This document shows, one piece after another, positions 40,001-52,000 of a stretch of 64,000 nucleotides of DNA. Origin of the DNA: Nectonema munidae (lineage: Eukaryota > Nematomorpha > Nectonematoida > Nectonematidae); contig JAUIRK010001046.1 in NCBI GenBank assembly GCA_030549495.1, positions 186,001-250,000 of the forward strand, given 5' to 3'. The notes beneath the pieces were generated by a model that made no database searches, was not told the DNA's origin, and was given only the letters and a program-made list of their open reading frames with translations. The number at the start of each line of letters is the position of its first letter. Position 1 is the stretch's first letter. The translations under genes and the position numbers were made by a program.

Positions 40001-43000
40001 TCATGCTACATGAATCTTAAGAGATATCCGTTTGATACGCAAAAATGTTTCATTCAAATTGCGACGTGTAAGTTTTTTTTGCTATCACGACTTTTGAAAT
40101 CATCTTTTTCGTTTTTTACCACCAACATAATTTTTATTTTTACGCAACATACATACTTATTACAGTGTAAAACCGGATTTTTGTCTAAATCGAACAATTT
40201 TAAGTCTCAAAAAATTTATATTAAAACTATGATAATTTATTCTTTTTATACCCGCTTTTTTTTCTCTAAACGGGTCTTATAATCTACATAAAGTCTTTAA
40301 AATTTTTTTGTAAAATAAAGTTTATTTTAGAGATGTTTTTGTATTATTGTAATAAATAACAAATATATAATTATTTCATCATTTTTTTTTATTGAAAAAT
40401 AAAATCAATATTAAAATTCATCAAAAAATTATTCAAAATTTTATGATGATTTTTTACATTTATTTTTATATTTTTTACACTCTAAAATTTTTATGAAATT
40501 TTTATTTTTTAGATTTTATCAATATTTTTTTAATCAATTTACACAAATTTATTCTTTTTATTTCAAGATGAATACACCTCAAAAAAACTGTGAAAAAATT
40601 GTGATGTTTATCTACAACAGTATCAAAACAATGATTTTGTGAGCAAAAAACTCTTTGATAGCCTTTGTTGAACAAATTAACGTGGGAATGGTTTCAATGA
40701 ACAAGAGCAAAAAAACTTTCCACTTTCTGGCCCAATTATTCAATCAAAAGCAACCGAATTTGCTGCTGTTTTAGTTTCATAGCTTCTTCTGGATGGTTGA
40801 CTTTTTTGAAATCTCGGTACTCTATCAAGTCGTATGCAATTTGTGGTGAAAAAGCCAGCGTTGATAGTGCAGTAGTCAATGATTGGTTTTCTCGTTTAGA
40901 TGGCATAATTAATGCTTATGATTTGAGTAACATGTTTAATTGCTATAAGACTGCACTCGCGCACCTGAAAAAAATTTTGATTGCTAAATATCATTCAAAA
41001 AATGGAGTAAAAATTTCCAAAGAACGTTTAACTATTGTTTGCTTGTAGTCCGTCTGGTGAGAAACTCCATTGGTAATTAACATCCAATTAAAGAAGCCAC
41101 GTTATTTTAAAAATATCAAAATTAAGGACTTGCTAGTGAATTATTTTTCCAACTGTAAAGATTGGATGACAGCCAAAATATTTTCAAATTGGATACTGGA
41201 TTATTAAGCAAAAAAAAAATGAATCATGAAAAACGAAAATTTTTACTTTTTTTGGATAATGCTACATCACATACACCTGATGTAGAGCTTAGGAACATTT
41301 GTTTAAATTTTTTCCATCGAACACAACAAGTTTTGTTCAACCACTCGATTTAGGCATAATAAAATTGTTTAAAAGGTGTTAGCGAAAAATGCTCATGACA
41401 AATTTATTGACTAAAATGGATAAAAGTTTGAGCGTTGTTGAATTGACAAAATCTATTACTATTTTTGATGCTATCAAATGGGTTGATTTGGCTTGGCAAA
41501 ATGTAAAAATTGCTACAATTACAAAATGTTTCAAACACAGTGGTTTTGTGATGCCTACGTTTCCTGACAATATAGATGATGATAATAATGAGGAAGAAGA
41601 AGTTTCTTTAGCAGATCTCTGAATCCGCTGTCACAGCTGATGATTACATTGATATCGACAAAACTTTTTTTACTAAAGACCCTACTGATTTTCAAACAGT
41701 TCTAGTCAAAGAGCATATGCAAGAAGTGATTTCTAACAGCGAAAGCGATGGAGAAGAAACCGCAGAACAGCCGATTAATAAATGAACTCGTACTGATTAC
41801 TTAATTTTGTCGTATAACTCACGGAATATACTTCAAAAAAAAAGATTAAAAGCAAAGAAGATAAAAAAAAATGTCACTCTCATTAAACCGGTGTTTTGTT
41901 AAAACCGGATTTTTTATTTGGTCCCAAGGTAATCCGCTTTTCACAGATTTTACTGTATAATGTAGTATTTTTAATTCCAATATAATCATATGCACATAAA
42001 CATACTTTAAAAACGTGTCAAAAGCAGAGTAAAATATTTATATATTCAATTTTATATACCATGAACGGGCGAACAAAAGTCATTAAATTCAATAATTTTT
42101 TTAGAAACATAAAAAAGCCGCTACATACCAATTTTATATATGAATCGATTATAACTATTTTCTAAAGTTATTTGGATCGATTTTTTCAATAAAAAATTCT
42201 TTCAAAATAAAGTTAGCTCTAACAAAATAAAAAATTGGAGTATAAATTTCTTTTCAAAGACAAATTATTTTTCTCAAAAATTGTTAAAATTTTGTTAAAT
42301 AGTAATCCTCATTTAAATTTTCTTTTAAATATCAATTGAATTTAATTGAATATATTGAAAATGTTAGAAAAAGGATGCTTATTTCATAAAATGGAAATCA
42401 TGCGGTGTAAAATACGTATGTAAATATTAAAAGTGAAAATTTTCCCGAGTTACAAAATTGCAAAAAACAACTTTAACGTTTTTTACGTTCGGCTGGTATT
42501 ATACACCTATTGTATATTCTTAATCCAATGTCTACTCTTATGCTAGGACTTATTTTTGCTTAGCCATTTGACTAAATACAACTAATTTTCTTTTACCCGA
42601 TTTTTCAAAAAGCCAAATTTTGAGTTATATATCAATATCCTTTCAAGTATTTAGTGTGCTTCTTACACAGGCCTGTCTATAGAGGGGGGGGTTGTTAAAC
42701 ACTCCACGCTCTTTATGGTAGAATTTCTTTTGCCCTCCTCCTGGAACTCCCTTGAGATATATAAATGCCTACACTTACTTTATAGTTCAAATTTTGGCCA
42801 TAACATCTACGAAAGCTCTCTGACAGAATTAGCTTTTATTTAGACGCTCCAAACACTGCATCTCATAGTAAAATTCGTTAGGGTTAAGGTTTGGTTTATA
42901 TAATAAATTTTATAGTTTATATTAATTTATCTATCAATTTTATAGTTATAAATCAAATAATGGAATAAAACAGATACATTTACATAATTAAAGAGAAATG

Positions 43001-46000
43001 GTTTCGAAAACTTGTGAAAAAGTTATAATTTCTGTCGCAGGAGTTGGCATTTAATTAAATTTTCGATTCAAACTTGGATTTTTCAGTATTAAAAAATATT
43101 TAATTTTCGTAAGTATACAGAGTTTATCTTTCTTACTCAAAGCAAGAAGTAAAAGTTGGCCGTAAATGTTTTATAATTTCAAGTTTTTTGAGTAGGGGGC
43201 GCATTTCTGCGAGTACTTGGACGACCCTTGACACTTTTGAATAGCGTGTCAAGACTTTCAGTTCGTTTCGTTAGCAATGCCTCTATTTTAAGATGGATAT
43301 ACCACGCACGAAGTAAACGTACTGTGGAAGAGTGAAAAACCGATAACTATGAACGATGACGTCAGACTCCCGACACACAACATCGCCAAAATTGTTGACA
43401 CGTATTGCCAGAGTGCTTACTATACAGGTAAGGCATGGTATTTTGCATACACAGGTGGTGGTGGTCTAATGCGTAATTAATGAATCATATTATCTCCTAC
43501 AATGCAAAGTCTTATCGCAAATATTTTGAGAAAAATGTTGTTGAGAGGAGTTATACGGAAAACTCTTTAAAATTGAATTGTGTGAGAACAAAAAGTTGGT
43601 AGGTCCAAATTTACGTACTGCACTTCGCTACTTAAAATTGTATTATTTTATTTTGTATAGCGTTAAAATTTTTCCCACATCTAAAAAACTTTTTTCAATA
43701 AAAGATAAATTTATAAATAAAAAAAAAATAAAAAACTTATTTTGGTTTTTTTAAATAAAAATATTTTTTATATTCAAAATTTTATTAGAAATGTATTATA
43801 TTTGGAAAGAAACGAGGAAACGATAAGACGCGGAGAGATCAACTTCATTTTCAAGTTTCCTCTTTTCCTTGACATTTTGTAATTTAAGAATGATCACGAT
43901 AGTGTTCGAAAATTAAATAAACTTTTTTTCTCCGCCTCTTATTAATTTGTTAAAAGATGCATTTGATTTTTTCATAACTTTAATTAAAAACCATGTTATA
44001 TTTGGTTTGTTATTTCGCTAATTGGTTGAATATTTAGTTAGTAAATGATGATGAATCTACAAGAAAGCAGCTCTTGTTTTAATCCAAAAAAATAATAATT
44101 TAAATAAGTACTGCTCGTGGAGATGAGGGTTTTAAATAATAAAAAAAAAGTGTTAATTTATCATTAAAAATATTACAAGAGTTTCATTAATTAAAAATAA
44201 TAATAATAATAATTTAGGTAACATGACCCATATGTGTTGTATTTTAAATTTGCTCCCGTTAGCTAAGTTAAAGTAGAAAAAGCATTTTGTTGCAAACATA
44301 TTTTGTCTCATAAAAGAAGAGGATTAAAATGTAAAAGTATAAAAAAATTTTACTTGTTTTTCTACTCAAAACAAAGGAATTGTGAAATTTTAAAATGTTT
44401 TTAAGCGTCCAAATGTCAGGCGTCGCAATGTTACCAACCTCAAAATTTTGGTGAATTATGTTTTGAAGAAAAAAGGAGAGGCATCGTGAATTGCATTTAG
44501 TCTTGTCATTTTAATGGCATACTTTATGGCGTTTAAAAAAAGGGATTGCCAATAGCATCCCTTCAGAAGAGGAACCCATAATGAAGCAATCAAGTTATTT
44601 TTCTTTTTAGTTATTATCACTATCTCATTGAAGGAAAGGATATATTTCACTACTGGACAGATTGGTAGGGATCTCAATATCAAGGATCGAAGCCGGGATG
44701 ACTGTATCAAGATTTGTTGAAGTTCAAAAAAACGAAACCAAACTAAAATAATCAACTTCAAAAACAAATTTTTTTTAAGATAATTGCCCTTTCTTTGTTC
44801 CTTTGCAAAACTATCAAGAACTTCATTTTAATTAAGTTCTATATATCTTTGTGAACAGACATTACTGCAATGCTAGGTTAGACGGTCTTTTGTTGATGAA
44901 TTTTGTTTCACAAAGTTTTACTTCTGTCGAGGCAAGGCTGGATAAGTTGATGAATAAAAATTAGTCTTTTTTTCACAGTGACGTAATGAAACTCTTGACA
45001 AATGCATTCACGTGATTTCTTAACTCTCTAATTTTGAAATTTTAAAATCTGATGATCGCATACGGTCTTATTTTATTTTTAGAATTGAAAGATTTACTTG
45101 GTTTTCATGTGTGGCTCCACCAGGATGAAAAATATAATTTACGGTCCGCGCTCTCAGAATGTTTGAGGGGCGCTCTTTTCTAACCCACTTATGATAATTT
45201 GTAGAACTACTCCTTTTGTCAATTGCAATTTCAAGTTCTTTCCAATTATCTTTCATATGTGTTTAGAATATTTAGAACATCAGTCTTAGAATTTATTAGT
45301 AGTTTGTTAAATTATTATTATTCCATATTTTTAAAGTTAATATTTGGAATTATTCGAAATCGAGCATCGCTTTAGTACTTCAAATAGGAAAGATTCATGT
45401 CCGTCCTCTTCAAAATCTACAAGATGCAAAGTACATATTTTTTTTATTTATATATTCGTGAATATTTTGAATTTTGAATGCTAACATCTTATCCAGGGCC
45501 GGCCCTAGTGTTCGCGGGGCCTTATGCAAAGTGGATTGCGCGGAGCCCAGTGTGGGTAGGAAAAAAGAATAAAAGTGAGAAATAAGATTTTGAAAAAAAG
45601 AAAAGAGATTTGCTTTATTACTTTTTCATTAACACAAAATGACGATCAAAGTTCCTTACTTTATTTTGCGAACCTTGCATTTAGCGAAATCATACAATAT
45701 ATCATCAAAATGAAAATGAGAAGCGCGGGGCTCACTGCTGCCGCATAGTTTGCAGGGGCCTAAGGCCGGCCCTGATCTTATCTATCCTCCTTACAAAGGG
45801 ATGCTGTTAATTATTTAGACATTTACTCAAGGAACATTCTAAACTGAAAAGTGTAATTAATTTCTTTTTTTTTAATTTCACTAAACTATTTAAAAAAATT
45901 CTTGTATGTATTATATGCGCAGCACTATTTATTGAGTATATATTTTTTTAATTAATCTTAATATTTGAGTCGATCAATTGATTTTTCTGAAATGTCATTG

Positions 46001-49000
46001 ATTAATTTTTCTAATCTGGTTACGATAAAAAGATCTCATAGATACACTCATAAATGTATGTCAATATTTTTTCAATTGGGAAAAAAATGTGAACGGTATT
46101 CATTTATTTTATATTTAGGAAACTATGCGTGCTTAAAAGCGAATTTTATCTTTCGAAGACAATATGGGTATCACATCATTCAAACATTTACCGTCAGCAT
46201 CTTCATCGTTACCATGTCTTGGGTCAGTTTTTGGCTTCACCCAGATGCAACTCCCGCCAGAGTAACTCTCTGTGTCACAACACTACTCACAATGACGACT
46301 GTCGCATCAGGTATGTTGGCAAAAGACTCTTTCTTGTCTTGAGAATAAACCACTCTCTTAAAATATGCCAGCCTTCCTAAAATCAATAGGGTGTCATCAT
46401 AAATCGATCTCACAATATTTGATTTACCTTTTTTGCTATGATAATAATAATTTAGGTTTATTCTGAAAGGATAATTACCAATTACCTCACCGGATATTTC
46501 CTCTGAGGAAAACTAGCCATTAGGCGTGGCTTTGTACGCGTCAAATATTTTGTTTTCTGATGATGATATCAATTTTTTTATTCTTAATTGAAAAATTTTA
46601 GGTAAGCTAGGTATCTTATTAGATGAGCATTAAAAAAAGGTGGAAATTAATTTTTTTTTATTTTTGTAAAAACCGAATTTATTAGTTGATTGGTATTGGT
46701 ATTTGATATCAAAGCACTTTCAGCCATAAAGGCTATATGCACGCGTTATGCTTAAGATGGTTAATCACAGTTTTTGTTAGTTTTTAAGAGTTGAGAGCCT
46801 GGGGGATCGAACCCCTGACCTTCAACTGTTAAGCTGAGAGGTACACCCTAACAACCATTGAGGCTCAACCGAATTTATTAGTATTTAATGTTTTCTGTTA
46901 TCTTAAAAATGTCATAGATAATATTATAAAAAAATGTAGATGAATATTTTTAAAAAGATAAAAATTAATTTTTTTTAAAAAGCTTTTTCAAATTTTTATA
47001 TTTCAAAAAATTAATTTTAATTTTTCATTATAAAAACTTCAGATAAATGCTTTTGACTAAGTTCTTTTCAAAGATTTTAAAAAAGAATTCATAATTTTTA
47101 ATAGCATGTGATAAATTGATCATTTCATGCACTATGTGGGTTGGCCACTTCTGCTAGGAAAATTAGCCTCTAAAACATTAAACATGTAAGGACTTAGTTT
47201 TTACTTAGTTCAAATATCAGTCTATCATCTCTTTCTCTCCCACCTACTCTTTAGAGAAGTAAAGTGGAATCATATATTTGCATTAAAAGAAATGAATGAG
47301 GATTATTCTTCTTTTAGGAATGAAAGCGGATCTGCCCCCGGTTTCCTACATCAAAGCGATTGACATATGGATTTTTACCTGTGATTTTTTCATATTTGGC
47401 GCACTCTTCGAATTTGTCTTGGTTAACTACTACAGCCGAGAGCACCTCATCCTTAAGAAGCAAGGAAAACTGCCCAATCATCAGGTACGCATGCAAGTGT
47501 TGATTGACATTTGGCAGTTTCAAAGCTTTTTTACTTATTGACCTTACTAAGTAAAAATTTAACCCTAAAACTTATTTTACGTTTTTGCAGCAGTTGCATA
47601 TTTTTTATTCAAAGGTAAAAACACGAGTAATTTATTTTTGTTTTAATTCCTTATTTTTTCACATCTAACATTAAAGTAAGTAGCATTAGTCCTTTGGGCT
47701 TTATGATCATTTTTGTTTAATGGTTAAAATGAAGTTATTAGAAAAGCGAGCTCCTAGACATAAATGTTTTTTGCTCTAGGAGAAAAATAGAAAACAACTT
47801 TAGTTCAAAATGTCAAGCTTTTTATTATAATCCAAATAAAAATTGCCTTGAAGGCTTACACGATTGACTAATTTTTCCCTTAATTTCTATATAAAAAATT
47901 TCCAGCTGCTTATCTTGGAAAATCGATTTGTGCAATAAAAAACAACTCTTATAGTGAGACATATGTCACACGCTATATTTCTGTGTATAGTAGGCCTTTT
48001 ATTTGGTTGTGCCTCAGCTTATTTATCTTAAAATATTATAAGTTGATTTTAGAAAAGAAGCTTATTTTTGAAAGTTTTAGTCCCTAAACCTTGAAAGAGA
48101 TAATTTAAGATTGATACCAATTAGTGCTTTTGCTTTTTCATAATTTTTGTCCTGGGAAAAAAATTTAATCCGGGAAATTGAATTCTGTGAAAGTTTTTTT
48201 CAAATAGTCTAATAATAATAATTTTTACTTTGATTTGATCAAAAAATGAATAACTAAAAGAATATAATTAAAAGTTTGTTGTTGCCATGAATTTATATGA
48301 GTTTTGAAAATTCTCAAAGTTTTTTGAAAATTCTCGTACTATAAAAAGTTTTAAGAAAACAAACAATTAATACGTTTTCCACTCCACCGCGTCCTTATTT
48401 TTGGTATGAACAAACAACTGGCTTCTCAAAAAGCTTCGATTCAACTAAAGTGGAAGAGATCATTTTATTTTGAATTGTCTTTTCTAAATTAAATCATTCG
48501 CATTATTGAAACTTCCATGTTTTTTCCTAAATTTAAATATTGTAGTAAGCCAATTAGTTTTGGATTTCGTCTTTGAACAACTCTTTTAGTAAATGCTTTT
48601 TTTAGATTCATTGCAAATAGTGAACTTTGTTTGCTTTTTTAATTATAACTAAGCACAAAATCTTTTTTAGATTAAATGATAAATAAAAACTTATTTTTTT
48701 CAACTACATTTAGATAAATCTTTATTATATTCCTGGCAACGAAGATGATCCTTTTTAAGAAGGGATCCTGGGAAAGAATTACTAATACCGATGTATTTAT
48801 GTTTTTACTTTGAATAATTAAAATATTTTTCTGTCATTAAGTTTGAAGTTCCAGCGTTTAACTATATACGTTACCAAATGTAGAATTATGATCGTAAAAT
48901 AGATGTAATTCCCTAGTATACACATGATAGATGGATCAAGAGATCATTATAGAAACTATATATTTTAATTTAGTTAGATTGATAATTTAAATAATTCGGA

Positions 49001-52000
49001 CATATTCTTAATAAATTCTTGATGAGACAACAACCTACCTTAATCGTATTCATGTACACCAGTGTTTTCGCTAAGATTTCATTCATACCGGTTTCTTGAT
49101 ATTATACTATAACATTAATGGTTTAATTGAATTGGCAGGTGGGTCTTAGACCACTTTAACCCCACAACTTTTCTTGGCCTTAATCTCATAAAAGCTATAG
49201 CTGTTCTGTACTGGCCAAAATCAGTGGGGTAAGCCGCATTGCTAAATCTACCTTGACTATGAGGACTACTTCATAAGTACGTAAAAAATTCGTTTCATTA
49301 TTACGTTTTGTTTGGTTCGAACTTGGAAAACCGTTGATTTTGCGTTTAGATAAAAGCGTTTGCACAAGATGACGGATTTGAAGACGCTTTCGATTCCATC
49401 AAACTAAGTCCTGCAATTCCCTACTCCTTCTCCTGGTCAAACTTAAGAACTTCAAATTCACGGGTACTTTAATCATAATTACGCCGCGATGAGACCCTTC
49501 GTCGATTTAATTAGTGAATATAAGAAACATGCCTTTCTTTCTTGTAAATTCTTGCAAGTTTGTTAAGTACAAGCATATGAAATAAGTGGAACAGTTTATT
49601 CAAAATTGAAAATCAAAATATATTTCAGAACGACAGCGTCCGGGCAAATGTTTAAACGATCTTAGAATTCTACAAATGATAAGCCATAGCTTTTAAGTAT
49701 TGTAGTTTACCTAAATTTTCATGCTTATCAAGAATGATTAATTATTATTTGATTAGTTTTAATTAGTTATTAATTTTACGAAATACTCATTCTGCCAAAA
49801 GTCTAAGCACATAAAAAAGAGGTTCGTTGGTGCAAGTCAATCAATGTAATATTTACATCAAAATAGGATTACTGATTTTTATCTTACTAATTTATTCTTC
49901 TGTTTTAAGCGCATTTTTATACAGTGATTAAAAAAAATTTATAACTATTTTATACTACTTCTAATGTATGATTAAACTTTTGACAAACAGCAAATTTTAG
50001 AATTTCTCCAATGGAATAAAACAATAACAACGGTAAAAACTTTATTTATTTATTTCTATTAAAAAAAACGACGCAAAAAGCATAATGCATCTAATGTCTT
50101 GGGAGCTAACTAAGAGCGAAGTTTGGACGTAAAATATCCAGCCGCAGAAAAAGCCCTTTCAGATTCTACGGAAATAGCCTTAATTGTTACCAAAGATTGG
50201 TAGAGCAATTCAAGATTTTCAGTCCTCTTTGCAATAAGTTCAAAGCTTTCTTGTAGTTTTTCAAAGCATCTGATAATTTTTGATATGCCTTTTTATTATA
50301 ATATTGATTGTCAAAGCAAAGGTCGGCCCAGGCATAAGCAATAAAATCACAAGTTGACTTCAAATTAATTCTAGTTTTAGGCAGTAAGAAATAAGAGAGT
50401 AAAGCGAGTAAAGCGAGTAAAGCTCTTGAATTCTATCTGGCATTACTCATTTTGGGAATTTTGTGAAACTTTATTCTAGGATAATACTTTTTTTCTGTAA
50501 AAAATCGATAAGATCTTGTTAGATGAAATAAATATTTCATATCATCTCGCCAGCCATCTACATCAAGTATTTCGTCAACACCATTTTGAAATTTACTTAT
50601 TAAAACATCATATTGTTCTATAAGTTCCTTGCTAAAAAAATAATTTATGTCTGGTGACACTGAGTTTTCCTTTAATTCTTCGTCCATAACAAGTCTAAGT
50701 ATTCGGTCTAAAATATGATGCTGGCATCCTATGAATTGAGGTGTTTGAAGTTCTTTATTTTCCATCATTCGTTGTATCTTAACTATTACTCCATTATTTT
50801 TACCAGTATTTACGTTGGTTGTGTCAGCTATAATCATTTTTATCGATTTCCATAAATTAAATCTTTCTAAAAGAGTTTTCAATTCTTCAAAAATAGTTTG
50901 AGTTTTTCCATCAATCAATTCCAAAACGTTCATTTTATTTCTTTACAGTTGTTTTTAATAACTACAACTTGATATTCTTTTTCATTTATTCTCTTTCCAT
51001 CAAAATGAAGACTCCAGTTTTCTTTATTTAAATCAAAAACATAATCTTCTTGAAGCTTTTTTTATCAAGGCTTTTATGAATTCCCGATTGAGAAAGAGTA
51101 GGAATCTCTATTCCATCATTAGATAATTGATTACAAATTTTAGCGGCTTTTCGGGTTGAAATATTGGATTTGATTACTAAATCTGTTGCGAGTTTACAAC
51201 TACTTTATTTTTTTGACAATTTTGAGAGGCTATCATCAAAATTTTGTTTGTGTTTTTCATTTGCAACATTATCGATGATATTTGAGCTTGAAAGGTTTTT
51301 TTCATCAACTTGAGTTATATATGAACAAGAAGCTTTTGTTAAGGGATGTGGTTTGAATTTTGCTATAATGGATGGATGCATAGATGATTTTTTTGCTAGC
51401 TGTATCGTACTGTATCCAATTTTGCCTTTAGATTGAATTTGAATTTCATATAATCTTTTATCTTCAGATGAAAGCCAAACACCTTGCTTATTTGTGATAT
51501 CAAATAAATTTTCTTTTAAATTGTTAGCTTTTCCTTTTTTTCAAGTGATTCATATTTTTTAATTACTTGTTCAACTTTGCGTTTTACTGATTGAATTTTA
51601 ATACAAGGAAAATTTAAATTTATTTCCCATAGCTTAATAATTTCTTCAGAAATAATTGAAATGCGATTATTTTTGCTTTTAAACAAATCAGAAAGGTGTT
51701 TAAAACGTCATATGATATGTGTTTCTAGTGGCATTTTGACAAATTCTACAAAACTTTTGTTTACTAGAGGAAAATCTCTATTTTTACGAGAGTTTTGAAA
51801 TTGAACAAGATTTTTTTTCCATACTTCTTTGTTTTTATTAGTGTTTTGACTGAACTTGTTGGAAGACATTTTATAAATTTAAAGAAAATAAGTTGGTTTT
51901 AATCTAAAAAAATTGTGTAAAATTATTTATAAAAAATTTTATAACTAAACTAATAATCAAAATTTTTTAATTATATTAAAATAATTAAAATTAAAAAAAA

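Noticed and set aside
39998-40282. 94-residue frame starting near the Cys-loop exon
   Set aside because: Only the first part is coding (exon 4, ending at 40067 at a GTAAGT donor). The rest reads through intron sequence.
44456-44767. 103-residue minus-strand gene
   Set aside because: The frame is rich in Leu, Ile and Phe from AT-rich codons, with no motif and no neighbouring coding signal.
46795-46866. tRNA gene on the minus strand
   Set aside because: It lies within a SINE defined by a 16-bp target duplication and lacks a full cloverleaf.
47296-47541. 81-residue frame with M3
   Set aside because: It runs into introns on both sides; the real exon is 47318-47484.
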